Part shown: in pieces, positions 16,870 through 25,549 of the stretch
Position numbering within the stretch: the stretch's first letter is position 1
Layout: each line of letters starts with the position of its first letter
Assembly: GCA_020161395.1 (NCBI GenBank)
Contig: JAIUOE010000001.1
Span: 372,001 to 436,000 of the forward strand
Origin: Bacteroidota bacterium
Lineage (GTDB): Bacteria; Bacteroidota; Ignavibacteria; Ignavibacteriales; Ignavibacteriaceae
Reading direction: 5' to 3'
DNA length: 64,000 nt
The notes under the pieces: model-generated
What the model was told of the DNA's origin: nothing
What the model saw: only the letters and a program-made list of their open reading frames with translations
Database searches by the model: none
Position numbers and translations under genes: made by a program

Positions 16870-16896
16870 ATAAACGCAATTTTTTCTTGCGTTTAT
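16870..16896. repeat. Perfect 10-base inverted repeat
   Basis: ATAAACGCAA and TTGCGTTTAT flank a seven-base T-rich loop. There is no T run after it on the plus strand and only A's on the minus side, so it is not a normal intrinsic terminator. It may be an operator or an RNA hairpin. Confidence 0.55.
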
Positions 16897-17134
16897 CACC
16901 CGATATTATAGAAATGTAAAAACAACTTCGCTTGGTATGACGGGACATTTTGGGAAGGAGTATTGGAACAGTTGTGTTAGCTCTTTTTCCAAAGCCATGG
17001 TCGGAAGATGCTTAGTTCTTAAAAGATCAATAATTGAAAATTTACTATTCAGAAATTAATGATTTTCCCCGACTTTACCTCAACCAGGATGTTTTTTGTT
17101 TTGGCAAAGTAATTTATGCTTGATTAATTCCCAC

Positions 17135-17249
17135 ATCTGCGTTTTTCCCTCTAATCTGTGTGTATCGGCGTTCCTACACACATGTCGCCACAAGGGCTCA
17201 AAATCCTCTCTGCGTTCTTCCGTCCATTCCGCGTGTATCTGCGTCCTCT
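17135..17249. repeat. Two imperfect ~41-base direct repeats (TCTGCGT...GTGTATC)
   Basis: Copies at 17135-17175 and 17208-17249 share TCTGCGTT.TTCC.TC.A.TC.G.GTGTATC.GCGT at roughly three quarters of positions, with a 73-base period. They look like decayed members of an intergenic repeat family. Confidence 0.5.
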
Positions 17250-17335
17250 AAAAAAATCCTCCCGTTTCACCCTTTTTTCCGATAAATTTATTAAGTTACG
17301 GGCGACCTAACTTAAACTTGTTCGAGGAGTGAAAC

Positions 17336-18283
17336 ATGAAAAGGTTGTTACTGTTTTCGTTCATGATTCTGGTCGCGTTTAATAGTGTTTCAAGTGCCGG
17401 GTCAAAGGGTCCGACACTTACCACCGTCACAGAATCCATACTCAATTTTATGGATGACGGCAGATGGTATCCCAAGACTGTATGGAATATTCTCGGGATG
17501 CAGAGCGGGGAAGAACTAAAAACTACCATCAAAGATATGAATGGTAAGATCGTTGCAGATGCAACATGGCAGTTTACCGCCAACTATGACGGTGAATGGG
17601 CAAAAGTAACAGATTGTCTTAAATTCTCACCAACAGGTCACCCAACCACAGCTTTCGACAAGCTGCCCGTCTTCGCACCGGCAAACTATAAACTTGAAAT
17701 CTACGCCGGCGGGAAACTGATCTGGGAAACTCCTTTCGAAATCACTAAAACCGTGAAAGCCGGAAAGGCAAGGTATGCCTGCACCGGTCCCTGGCAGGAC
17801 ATTGCATACATCTATGAAGATGACGGTTCAAACGGAGGTATTGTGTCATTCTGGTTTGCAGGTCCAACCGATGTGAAGTGGTTCTGGGAAAACAATGACG
17901 GATACGAGCGAACCATGGAGCTGAGATCGGAAGTGATCAAAAATGGTGAGGTACTGGTTACAAAAGGTCCTGAACAGTACGATCATTTTACCAGCTACCC
18001 GGGTCAAACAAGAAAATTCGGAAAATCGGTTGCCTACACAATGGATTTCAAACCGAAAGTAATGGCCAAGGACGGCGAGTACAGAATTGTGATCTATGCA
18101 AGCGACCAGTATAAAAACCAGTGGAATCCGATTGTCGATTTTACCTTCCCGGTTGTCAACGGTAAAATTCCGATAAACGAGGAGCTCTCGGGGGAGAAGT
18201 CAGACCCTCTCCACAGGTGCATTACATCGTCTGCTTATTATAAAAAAGGAGCCGTGAAGAACACCGTACCAAACTATCGTTAA
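17336..18283 (+). CDS. Secreted protein of unknown function, 315 residues
   Basis: A signal peptide (MKRLLLFSFMILVAFNSVSSAG) is followed by about 290 residues rich in Trp, Tyr and Asp with beta-strand character (WQFTANYDGEWAKV, YKLEIYAGGKLIWETPFEI, DVKWFWENNDGYERTMEL, GEYRIVIYASDQY). Two tandem immunoglobulin-like or beta-sandwich domains would fit this pattern. Only two Cys remain in the mature part (ARYACTG, HRCITS). I recognise no catalytic motif. A strong RBS GAGGAG precedes the ATG, and a terminator follows, so it is transcribed alone. Confidence 0.75.
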   Translation: MKRLLLFSFMILVAFNSVSSAGSKGPTLTTVTESILNFMDDGRWYPKTVWNILGMQSGEELKTTIKDMNGKIVADATWQFTANYDGEWAKVTDCLKFSPTGHPTTAFDKLPVFAPANYKLEIYAGGKLIWETPFEITKTVKAGKARYACTGPWQDIAYIYEDDGSNGGIVSFWFAGPTDVKWFWENNDGYERTMELRSEVIKNGEVLVTKGPEQYDHFTSYPGQTRKFGKSVAYTMDFKPKVMAKDGEYRIVIYASDQYKNQWNPIVDFTFPVVNGKIPINEELSGEKSDPLHRCITSSAYYKKGAVKNTVPNYR

Positions 18284-18302
18284 CAGGCTGAAAACTTGGA
18301 AT

Positions 18303-18340
18303 AAGGGCGGTCTCTAAGGCGGCTGCCCTTTTCTGTTTTC
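18303..18340 (+). terminator. Intrinsic terminator after the 17336-18283 gene
   Basis: AAGGGC (18303-18308) pairs with GCCCTT (18325-18330), followed by TTCTGTTTTC. The stem is short but extended by a few weak pairs. Confidence 0.55.
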
Positions 18341-18482
18341 TATTTGACAGGTCACCCGATTTAAGCAAGGGAACAGCATTAAACCGTTTGCGCATCTCCC
18401 GTCACAGCCAATATTTAATACTTTACATTTAAAATCTAATCTGTTATATTAAATTTAATTTAAAAACATTTTTGAGCCATAT

Positions 18483-19166
18483 ATGAAAAAATTCATTTTA
18501 CTCGTTTTGATCGCATTTCCGGTTTATTCGCAAATGATAATATCCGGTGGTCCTGATTTCTTTTTCACCAAATCTTCGGGGCTTGATGGATTCGTTGAGA
18601 GGTACAACACCACCCGTTCTTCGATCCTGACAAAGAAGATGGAATCACTCGGAACAATGACTGGATGGAACATCAATCTTGGATTCGCCATGGGAATAGC
18701 GTTCGATATTGGTTACTCGTCCCACAAAGGTCAATTGAGGGCTGAAACTGATCCATTAAGGACCACAGGTGGTGGCACCTTTAGAGAAGTGGATATCAGT
18801 GTAGGCAATTTCATGATCGGCACGGGAGTAGTGGTCGCCTCTGAAAAGAATTTCGGGCTCATTTTTCCATATGTTGAGGCGAATCTTCAGACCATGAGTT
18901 TCGAGACACGCACCAACACTCAATCAAAATCGGGAGATGTGGGTATGATCGGCAATATGGGAATCGGAGGGAAGATTGCGATCGGCATTGGAAGTTCGTT
19001 TGCGCTGCTTATTCATCCGTCCTATAACTTCGGTCTTCTTGATGCCAATTTCAGCGATATCTATGATGCCACCAATACATCTTACGACTCTTTCTCTGAC
19101 CAGACCAAGGGTTCTTTCGGCGGTTTTCATCTCAGAATCGGTCTGGCTCTTTTGATACAAGACTGA
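18483..19166 (+). CDS. Outer-membrane beta-barrel-like protein, 227 residues
   Basis: A signal peptide (MKKFILLVLIAFPVYSQ) is followed by alternating amphipathic strands with Gly turns (WNINLGFAMGIAFDIGYS, IGTGVVVASEKNFGLIFPYVEANL, IGGKIAIGIGSSFALLIHPSYNFGL). The final strand is GGFHLRIGLALLIQD. This is the pattern of small eight-stranded outer-membrane barrels of the OmpA/OmpX or PorT type. No specific family can be assigned. It is a single gene ahead of tRNA-Ser. Confidence 0.7.
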   Translation: MKKFILLVLIAFPVYSQMIISGGPDFFFTKSSGLDGFVERYNTTRSSILTKKMESLGTMTGWNINLGFAMGIAFDIGYSSHKGQLRAETDPLRTTGGGTFREVDISVGNFMIGTGVVVASEKNFGLIFPYVEANLQTMSFETRTNTQSKSGDVGMIGNMGIGGKIAIGIGSSFALLIHPSYNFGLLDANFSDIYDATNTSYDSFSDQTKGSFGGFHLRIGLALLIQD

Positions 19167-19258
19167 AAAAAAAGTGTTAAATCACCGGTTATTGATCATT
19201 TAAAGATTGGTAAAATCGGGCGACCAACTTTCCATTTTTCTTTTTGACAGAAAAGACA

Positions 19259-19266
19259 TATATTTG
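19259..19266 (+). promoter_or_regulatory. Candidate -7 promoter element (TATATTTG) for tRNA-Ser
   Basis: Exact TAnnTTTG match 23 bases before the mature tRNA start. A TTTTTGACA lies just upstream but the spacing to this element is only 12 bases, so the -33 assignment is uncertain. Confidence 0.45.
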
Positions 19267-19289
19267 TGGTCTAACTTTATCCTGTTTCC

Positions 19290-19381
19290 GGAGGGGTGGG
19301 AGAGTGGCTTAATCCAACGGTTTGCTAAACCGTCGTAGGGATTATACCTTACCGCGGGTTCGAATCCCGCCCCCTCCGCCA
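19290..19381 (+). tRNA. tRNA-Ser (anticodon GCU)
   Basis: The seven-base acceptor stem GGAGGGG (19290-19296) pairs with CCCCTCC (19371-19377). The anticodon arm CGGTTTGCTAAACCG exposes GCT. A long variable arm (CGTAGGGATTATACCTTACCG) marks a class II tRNA. The T arm is GCGGGTTCGAATCCCGC, and the CCA end is encoded (19379-19381). It decodes AGU/AGC. Confidence 0.97.
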
Positions 19382-19386
19382 GTTTT

Positions 19387-19410
19387 GTCCCCTGAAACGG
19401 GGACTTTTTT
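19387..19410 (+). terminator. Intrinsic terminator of tRNA-Ser
   Basis: GTCCCC (19387-19392) pairs perfectly with GGGGAC (19399-19404) and is followed directly by six T's and TATTTT. Confidence 0.85.
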
Positions 19411-19436
19411 ATTTTAAAGAGCCTGCAGGAATCTGC

Positions 19437-21410
19437 TCACAAAGGTACGGCAAGAGTAAATTTGCTGCCTCTTCCCGGTTCCGATTCGACAGATATTTTG
19501 CATTTGTGAATATCAGCGAGTTCTTTAACCAGTTTTAAGCCAAGACCCGTTCCCTTTTCGTTTCCGGTCCCCGAGGTTGACTCGTTCAGACTGTTATCGA
19601 AAAGTGACTGTCGAACATTTTCGTCCATTCCTGTCCCGTGGTCAAGAACAGAGAGCTCCAGGGAGTCAGATTTTTTTGTCGCTTCCATTTGGATGGAACT
19701 GTCGGGATATGAAAATTTTATGGCATTATTGAGCAGATTACCCAGAATTGTCTCCAAAATATATCTGTCGCCTGTAAAACCAACATCCTCCGGCAATTTA
19801 ATCATCACTTTAATATTCTTGGCACTTGCAGAAGATTCAAATGATTCCATAACAGTGGAAAATATATCAGAGACTTTCAACTCGACGGGGTTGACCACAA
19901 GCTCTCCCCTCTGAGCCCTTGCCCATGTAAGAAGGTTGTTCAGCAGTTGAGAAAGATGTCCCGATGTTTTGTTAATCGACTTTGCCATGTCCTTTCTTTC
20001 TTCATCGTCCATCTCCTCATAATCATCGTGCAAAATTTCGGCAAGATTTTTTACCGCAAAGAAGGGGTTTTTAAGATCGTGAGCCAGAATGGAAAAGAAC
20101 CTGTCTTTTGAAGAGTTTAATTCCACCAAAAGAAGTTTGGCTTTTTTCTCCGATTTGTAACGAAGAATCATCAGGAGAATTCCGCCGATGACGAGGATGG
20201 AAACAATGATCAGGAAAGAGGTTGTCACCTTCTGGTATTCGACATCTTTTCTAAGCACTTCATTTTCCCGGTCTTTTCTTTCGGTCATGAAAGCAGTCTG
20301 GAGGTCTGCTATTTTGTTCAATGTAGTTTGACTGAATATTTTGTCCTTCAGAAGTGCATGTTCTCTCAGAGCGATATAAGCCTGTTTGTAGTCACCCTGC
20401 ATCACAGCAAGGTCGGTCAGGTATTCGTAAACGACGAGCAGTTGATCCAGATGACCCGTTTTTTCAGATTCTGATTTTGCAAAATCGAGGGATTTTTGTG
20501 CGGCAACCAGATCTCCAAGCTCCATGTAAATTTTTGCCATTATGTTGGTGTTTATTATCTCCCCGTACTTGTTTTCAATTTTTATGTCGATTTCAATCGA
20601 TTTCCGGGAATATTCAAGAGCGGTTTTGAGTTCTCTCTTTTTAAAGTATACCTCACTCATACCGCGGAGCGCCTGGCTGACGCCTTTTAGATAGTTTATC
20701 GCTTTGCTGTTTTCAATTGCCTTTAAAAAAGATTCTTTGGCTTTGTCGAGTTCTCCGAGCTGTGTATAGGCATTTGCGATGTTAATGAGGGATTTTGCAT
20801 AACCTCTTTTGTCGTCTCTCTCGAGCCTGAGAGCTGCAGATCTTTTAAAGTAATCGAGAGCTTTTGCATAGTCCTGTTGTATCAGATACACCTCACCGAT
20901 GTCGTTGAGGGCATAAGCCATTCCTTGCTTGTCACCGATATTTTCGAAAATATGAAAAGCATGCATCATGTTTTCGAGAGCGGCAGAGTAGAGTGCATTT
21001 TTGAAAAAATAGTCACCAAGATTGTTGTAGGAGTAGGCTATCTGAGTAGAGTCGCCGACCAGTTTTGCATACTTGAACGACTCATTGTAATAGTAGTAGG
21101 CAGAGTCCAGATTCCCAGTTTCCGAATGAATTACACCGAAATAGTCGAGTATCAAACCTTTGTTTTTCGAATCACCGAGCTTTTCGTAAATACCGAGAGC
21201 CTCCCAGCCGAATTTCAGGGCGAGTGAGGGGTTATTGGTTCTGTTGTCCCAGCAGATGCGGGAGAGAATACCTGCTTTGGAAGTGTCGTCGAGGGCCTGT
21301 ATTGATTTAAGAACGCTGTCCAATTTGGGCTGGGCAAGAATCAGCGGAGTAAACAGCAGAAGAAGTAGAGCGGAAATTTTCAGCTTGCTCAATAAATCAT
21401 ATATTTTCAT
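19437..21410 (-). CDS. TPR-sensor histidine kinase
   Basis: The 657-residue protein has a signal peptide (residues 7-27). A periplasmic array of TPR repeats covers about residues 60-350 (for example AYSYNNLGDYFFKNALYSAA, AYALNDIGEVYLIQQDYAKA). A coiled stretch leads to a transmembrane helix at 398-416, then HisKA with phospho-acceptor His444 in ILAHDLKNP and HATPase_c with NLLNNAIKFS, DHGTGMD and GTGLGLKLV. It would sense an envelope signal through the TPR array. No response regulator is adjacent in the same operon; the OmpR-type pair upstream has its own kinase. It is probably an orphan kinase. Confidence 0.9.
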   Translation of the reverse strand: MKIYDLLSKLKISALLLLLFTPLILAQPKLDSVLKSIQALDDTSKAGILSRICWDNRTNNPSLALKFGWEALGIYEKLGDSKNKGLILDYFGVIHSETGNLDSAYYYYNESFKYAKLVGDSTQIAYSYNNLGDYFFKNALYSAALENMMHAFHIFENIGDKQGMAYALNDIGEVYLIQQDYAKALDYFKRSAALRLERDDKRGYAKSLINIANAYTQLGELDKAKESFLKAIENSKAINYLKGVSQALRGMSEVYFKKRELKTALEYSRKSIEIDIKIENKYGEIINTNIMAKIYMELGDLVAAQKSLDFAKSESEKTGHLDQLLVVYEYLTDLAVMQGDYKQAYIALREHALLKDKIFSQTTLNKIADLQTAFMTERKDRENEVLRKDVEYQKVTTSFLIIVSILVIGGILLMILRYKSEKKAKLLLVELNSSKDRFFSILAHDLKNPFFAVKNLAEILHDDYEEMDDEERKDMAKSINKTSGHLSQLLNNLLTWARAQRGELVVNPVELKVSDIFSTVMESFESSASAKNIKVMIKLPEDVGFTGDRYILETILGNLLNNAIKFSYPDSSIQMEATKKSDSLELSVLDHGTGMDENVRQSLFDNSLNESTSGTGNEKGTGLGLKLVKELADIHKCKISVESEPGRGSKFTLAVPL

Positions 21411-21464
21411 ATAATTAACTTACAAAATTTTCAATCGATAATAAAACCGGATAAACAAAAATTA

Positions 21465-22868
21465 TTAATCCTGTTCCACATTAATCGCAGGGAAAGTAAC
21501 AGTAATTTTTGTTCCTTTGGGAGAATTGTCGGTAAGTGAAATATTGCCATCAAACCCGCTTATAATCGTTTTAGCGAGGGATAAGCCAAGTCCATACCCG
21601 TTAATGCCATATTTTTCAGCATTGGTAGCCCGATAGAAACTTGTGAAGACCTTTTCCCTCTCTTCTTCGGGGATTCCAATTCCGTTATCCTCGACAATAA
21701 TGGATGCGGTACCGTTTACCCGCTTTAGAGCGAGTACAACTTTTTCATTTTCATCCGAATATTTCAGACCGTTCTCGACCAGATTCCCGACAACCATCGC
21801 AATGAGGTCTGCATCGCCTTTCACAAACACTGAGTGTTCGATTTCAGATAAAATTCTTTTATTGTCTTTTCCTGCGGAATCTTCAACGATTTTCGACAGA
21901 TTGATAATCGAGCCGTTTTTCTCTCCCTCCATTTTAATTTTTGAGAGGGTGAGAAGTTTTTTAACAATGGCAATCATTTTTTCCGTTTGAGAATCGAGAA
22001 CCCTGAAAGCATCCATGTATTCCTGTTTGGTTCTCTCCCGCCGCATTGCAAATTCAATTTCTGTTTTCATGGCAGTAAGGGGATTCATCAACTGATGCGA
22101 GGCATTGTTGTTGAAGCCGCTTATTTGTGAGAACTCAAATTCGAGCCGGTTGAACAACTGGTTCAGAGTGTCGCGGAGTCCGCCGATGGGGTCTTCGGGT
22201 TCAGCCTGGTTTTCGATTCTGCCGTTCAGATTGTTTGCAGAAATCGACTTTGCAACATTCACAATCTCCTTAACCGGACGAAAAGTTCTTCGCGAGATGT
22301 AAACAGAGACCGGAATTATAACCAGAATAGTGATAAAAATCAGGAGTGCATGGTACTTGATCGATTCGTCAAGCCTTCTAAAAAGTTCGTTGTTAAGTGT
22401 CGAGAGTTGCAGAATTGCTTTTTTGCCCTCCCTGGAATTGATTGCGGAGTAATATACCCGGAGATTGTTTTCACCGATTTCCACATCATCGTAGAGGGGA
22501 AGTTCCAACGGATCGGCAAGGGGCTTTTCGATTTGATTGAATTTACCGATGTTTTCGCTTAAAAGAAGGTTTTTACCGTTCAAATCATAAATTTGAAGCA
22601 GGAAGGGGTGCTGTGTGATTTCGTGAAAATCCCTTTCGGCAAGCTCTACATTGCTTACAATCCTGATGGAATCGTTTTCGTAAGAGAGGGTGTTCAGAAG
22701 TTTTTCAGTTTCGTGCCTTAAGCTGTTGTCCACCGAGTTTTGCAAAATTTTTCTGATCGAAAAAATCGAAAAGACGGAAAAAATCATGAAAAAGGAGATG
22801 AAAAGGAAGAGTATCCAAAAAAAGATGTTTCTGACAGAAAAAGTAAAGACGCTTCTGATTTTATTCAT
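21465..22868 (-). CDS. Sensor histidine kinase with HAMP domain
   Basis: I choose ATG 22868 because it overlaps the regulator's stop (ATGAATAA), giving 467 residues; ATG 22901 is also possible. Two membrane helices (FFWILFLFISFFMIFSVFSIF and YHALLIFITILVIIPVSVYIS) flank a periplasmic domain of about 130 residues. Then come HAMP, HisKA with His in ASHQLMNPL, and HATPase_c with NLVENGLKYSD, VEDNGIGIP and GYGLGLSLAK. It is the partner of the OmpR-family regulator encoded immediately upstream. The signal is unknown. Confidence 0.9.
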   Translation of the reverse strand: MNKIRSVFTFSVRNIFFWILFLFISFFMIFSVFSIFSIRKILQNSVDNSLRHETEKLLNTLSYENDSIRIVSNVELAERDFHEITQHPFLLQIYDLNGKNLLLSENIGKFNQIEKPLADPLELPLYDDVEIGENNLRVYYSAINSREGKKAILQLSTLNNELFRRLDESIKYHALLIFITILVIIPVSVYISRRTFRPVKEIVNVAKSISANNLNGRIENQAEPEDPIGGLRDTLNQLFNRLEFEFSQISGFNNNASHQLMNPLTAMKTEIEFAMRRERTKQEYMDAFRVLDSQTEKMIAIVKKLLTLSKIKMEGEKNGSIINLSKIVEDSAGKDNKRILSEIEHSVFVKGDADLIAMVVGNLVENGLKYSDENEKVVLALKRVNGTASIIVEDNGIGIPEEEREKVFTSFYRATNAEKYGINGYGLGLSLAKTIISGFDGNISLTDNSPKGTKITVTFPAINVEQD

Positions 22869-23532
22869 CAACCGAGAAAAAATAGCCTTCACCATAGACA
22901 TTTTTTATAAATTTCTTTTCAGAAAACTCTGCGAGTCTTTTTCTGATGTTTTTTATTGAAGCTTCTACAAAGTTGGTTTGGGGAATGAAATCGAGCCCCC
23001 AGACCCCTTTGATAATGTTTTCTTTTGAAACGAGTTTGTTTCTGTTCTCGAGAAAGAATTTAAGGATATCAAATTCTTTTTCGGTGAGTTTTATATTCCC
23101 GGCACTACACTCAAGTGTGCGGGCAAGAAGATCGAGAGAGAAAACATCGAAATGGATCACCTCGTTTGTCTTGTCGTATCTTCTGCTGACAGCCATCACC
23201 CTTGCAATCAGTTCTTCAAATGAGAAGGGTTTTGTGATGTAGTCGTCTGCACCGTGGTTGAGGCCCTCGACAACATTTGAGACATTTCCCATTGCGGTCA
23301 GAAGAATAATGGGGGTCGAGATGCCTTCCTTCCGGATTCTGCGACAGAGATCGATGCCGTTCAGTTTTGGCATCACCCAGTCGAGAATAATGATATCAAA
23401 CTTGAGGTTTTGCAGCAATTCCCACCCTCTTTCGCCGTCAAAAGCGATGGTTGCATTATGCCCTTCCTCCTGAAAAAGTTTCTTCAGGGAGAGGGTAAGT
23501 TGTTCTTCATCATCAACGATAAGGATGTTCAT
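22861..23532 (-). CDS. OmpR/PhoB-family response regulator
   Basis: The 223-residue protein has a receiver domain (DDEEQL at 7-12, phospho-acceptor Asp in IILDWVMPKLNG, LLTAMG, TKPFSFEEL) and a C-terminal winged helix with LTEKEFDILKFFLENRN and VEASIKNIRKRL. It would bind DNA as a dimer after phosphorylation by the kinase encoded directly downstream. Targets are not visible, but the divergent octaheme cytochrome gene begins 152 bases away and is a natural candidate. Confidence 0.92.
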   Translation of the reverse strand: MNILIVDDEEQLTLSLKKLFQEEGHNATIAFDGERGWELLQNLKFDIIILDWVMPKLNGIDLCRRIRKEGISTPIILLTAMGNVSNVVEGLNHGADDYITKPFSFEELIARVMAVSRRYDKTNEVIHFDVFSLDLLARTLECSAGNIKLTEKEFDILKFFLENRNKLVSKENIIKGVWGLDFIPQTNFVEASIKNIRKRLAEFSEKKFIKNVYGEGYFFSVDE

Positions 23533-23684
23533 TTAATAATTTTCAGTTATTGACACAAAAACATATTTAATAACGATGAGAATAAAAAATGAATATTTTT
23601 TCATATTTGTTTATAATGCAGATATCTTAAAAAGAGTTAAGTTTGAATTGAAAGCGATCAATTTCTCATAAAGAGGTAAAAATA

Positions 23685-25415
23685 ATGAAAAGAATCCTAA
23701 CCCTGTTGCTGGTTGCACTCACTTTTGCAGCCAATGCACAAAATTATGTTGGAGTACAATCCTGCCAGATGTGTCATCAGGGAACGCTCCGTACTTTCCC
23801 CGGCTTCAATTCGTGGAAAGCGACATTACACTCTAAAATCCATCTTCTCCCTTCGACTGAGACCATGAAAGGTGACTATTCACAAACCGTCTCGATGGGT
23901 GCTGCATATGGAAACGCTACCGTTACTTTCCGCACCTCCGGAGCAGATTATTTTATACAATTAAATCCTGTTGGCGGCTCACAAGTTGAATACAAAGTTG
24001 ACTACACTTACGGTGGTGGCTGGAAACAGAGATACCTCGTAAAAATTGGCTTAAGCTATTATATTCCACCCGTACAGTGGAACCTCAAGAAATATCTTGA
24101 CAACTCCACCGGAAACTGGGCGGCTTACAATCCGCAGAACTGGTTTACATCAACCGGTGCCTTGAAACCTCAGGACAATGTATTCCGTGCAAAATCATGG
24201 GATAAAAACTGTGCCGGATGCCATGTCGTTCCGGGTAACAACACCAATACAGTTACTGTAAATGTAAGTGGCACCGACACATCATGGACTTACGGCTGGG
24301 CAAACAGCAGCAGCGCTGACAATATAGTTGTTGGTTGCGAATCATGCCACGGACATCCTTCTGCATTCGCAGGACCGGGCCATGTCAACAAACTTACCGA
24401 CCTTTCATACGACAGAAAACTTGATGTTTGCGGTCAGTGCCATTTCAGAGGAACCAGCAAGGGTAAAGTCTTCGAATATCCGTATGATGAAGTAACCGGT
24501 AAAACCTATCCTGTTGGCGAAGATCTCGCTGGATATGTAACTTACAAAGGCGGCTTGTGGCCCGATGGAAAAACATCGAAACAACACCACCAGCAGTCGA
24601 TGGATTTCAAATACGCCAAACACTTTAACTCCAATTTTGGAATTACCTGCGTTACCTGCCATGATCCTCATCAGGAAACAGCTCAGTCGCATCAGTTGAA
24701 ACAGGATTTCAACTCCCTTACACCGGGTATCGGTTGCGTTTCATGCCACGCTGACAAAGCTGCTGAAACTGGCGGTATCAACAACCACACAAAACATTCA
24801 CAGTCAATCAGCCAGTGCGTTAACTGCCACATGACTCAGAATGCCACCACTGCAAGAGCTTATGACATTTCAAACCACAGCTTCATGCCAATCAGACCAA
24901 ACCTGACCATTACTTATGCTAATGTCACCGGCGGTCAGATTAACACCTGTGCGGTTTCATGCCATAGAAACGGTCAGGGAACAAGAGGTACAGGTTATGC
25001 TTTCGGTATCACTGATGCAACTCTTACAGACTGGTCAGAATCAACAGATATCGCTCTCGCAGATACACTCTGGAGATATTATCAGGCAATGTGGGGAATC
25101 GTTGGTCTTGAAAAAGAAGAATCAGGAGTTCCAACAGAGTTCGCTCTAAACCAGAACTTCCCGAATCCTTTTAACCCGACTACAACGATTTCATTCAATG
25201 TAGCAAAAACAGCCAACATGCGTCTTGAAATCTTCAACGCAGCAGGCGAACTCGTGAACATCCTTGTAAATCAGGAACTTGCTCCCGGAACATATAAATA
25301 TCAGTGGGACAGCAGAGCCGCCGCCGGTTATACAGTACCAAGCGGAATCTACTTCTACAGACTCGTTTCCGACAATGTAAATCTTGCTACCAAGAAAATG
25401 ATCTTAATGAAGTAA
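23685..25415 (+). CDS. Octaheme c-type cytochrome with T9SS sorting domain
   Basis: The 576-residue protein has a signal peptide (residues 1-18) and seven CXXCH heme sites, at residues 27-31, 176-180, 218-222, 249-253, 322-326, 351-355 and 378-382. An eighth, non-standard CX3CH (CAVSCH) lies at 422-427. The spacing recalls cytochrome c554/multiheme nitrogen-sulfur cytochromes. The last 90 residues are a T9SS sorting domain (NQNFPNPFNPTTTISF, MRLEIFNAAGELV, final KKMILMK). It should be matured with hemes in the periplasm and then moved to the cell surface, suggesting extracellular electron transfer or respiration of an external substrate. AAAGAGG precedes the ATG. A terminator follows at 25469. 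Confidence 0.9.
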   Translation: MKRILTLLLVALTFAANAQNYVGVQSCQMCHQGTLRTFPGFNSWKATLHSKIHLLPSTETMKGDYSQTVSMGAAYGNATVTFRTSGADYFIQLNPVGGSQVEYKVDYTYGGGWKQRYLVKIGLSYYIPPVQWNLKKYLDNSTGNWAAYNPQNWFTSTGALKPQDNVFRAKSWDKNCAGCHVVPGNNTNTVTVNVSGTDTSWTYGWANSSSADNIVVGCESCHGHPSAFAGPGHVNKLTDLSYDRKLDVCGQCHFRGTSKGKVFEYPYDEVTGKTYPVGEDLAGYVTYKGGLWPDGKTSKQHHQQSMDFKYAKHFNSNFGITCVTCHDPHQETAQSHQLKQDFNSLTPGIGCVSCHADKAAETGGINNHTKHSQSISQCVNCHMTQNATTARAYDISNHSFMPIRPNLTITYANVTGGQINTCAVSCHRNGQGTRGTGYAFGITDATLTDWSESTDIALADTLWRYYQAMWGIVGLEKEESGVPTEFALNQNFPNPFNPTTTISFNVAKTANMRLEIFNAAGELVNILVNQELAPGTYKYQWDSRAAAGYTVPSGIYFYRLVSDNVNLATKKMILMK

Positions 25416-25456
25416 TGCAATAATGCAGTAATCCAATAATGCAGTAATGCAGTAAT
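25413..25456. repeat. Five and a half copies of an 8-base tandem repeat (TAATGCAG)
   Basis: Starting at the cytochrome stop codon, units are TAATGCAA, TAATGCAG, TAATCCAA, TAATGCAG, TAATGCAG and TAAT. Two of the five full units differ from the consensus. Confidence 0.8.
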
Positions 25457-25468
25457 ATTTTGGAATTT

Positions 25469-25503
25469 GAGGCTGTTCATGAAAGTGGGCAGCCTCTTTT
25501 TTT
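25469..25503 (+). terminator. Intrinsic terminator of the cytochrome gene
   Basis: GAGGCTG (25469-25475) pairs perfectly with CAGCCTC (25490-25496) around a 14-base loop, followed by seven T's. Confidence 0.85.
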
Positions 25504-25549
25504 ATGGCTGAGGGTTGAAGGATGATAGCTGAATAATTTCAAACTTTCA

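Larger units (their letters stand above)
16788..17335. other. 548-base gene-free region with inverted and direct repeats
   Basis: No plausible ORF longer than about 40 codons with an RBS is seen. The region holds a perfect 10-base inverted repeat (16870-16896) and two imperfect copies of a roughly 41-base TCTGCGT-rich sequence (17135-17249). It ends with the leader of the next gene (GAGGAG before ATG 17336). Confidence 0.6.

Noticed and set aside
16870-16896. Intrinsic terminator for the DUF4276 gene
   Set aside because: The stem is perfect but no T run follows on the plus strand.
19244-19249. TTGACA as a sigma-70 -35 box before tRNA-Ser (also at 23550 and 40471)
   Set aside because: No TATAAT-like -10 lies 16-18 bases downstream in any of the three cases.
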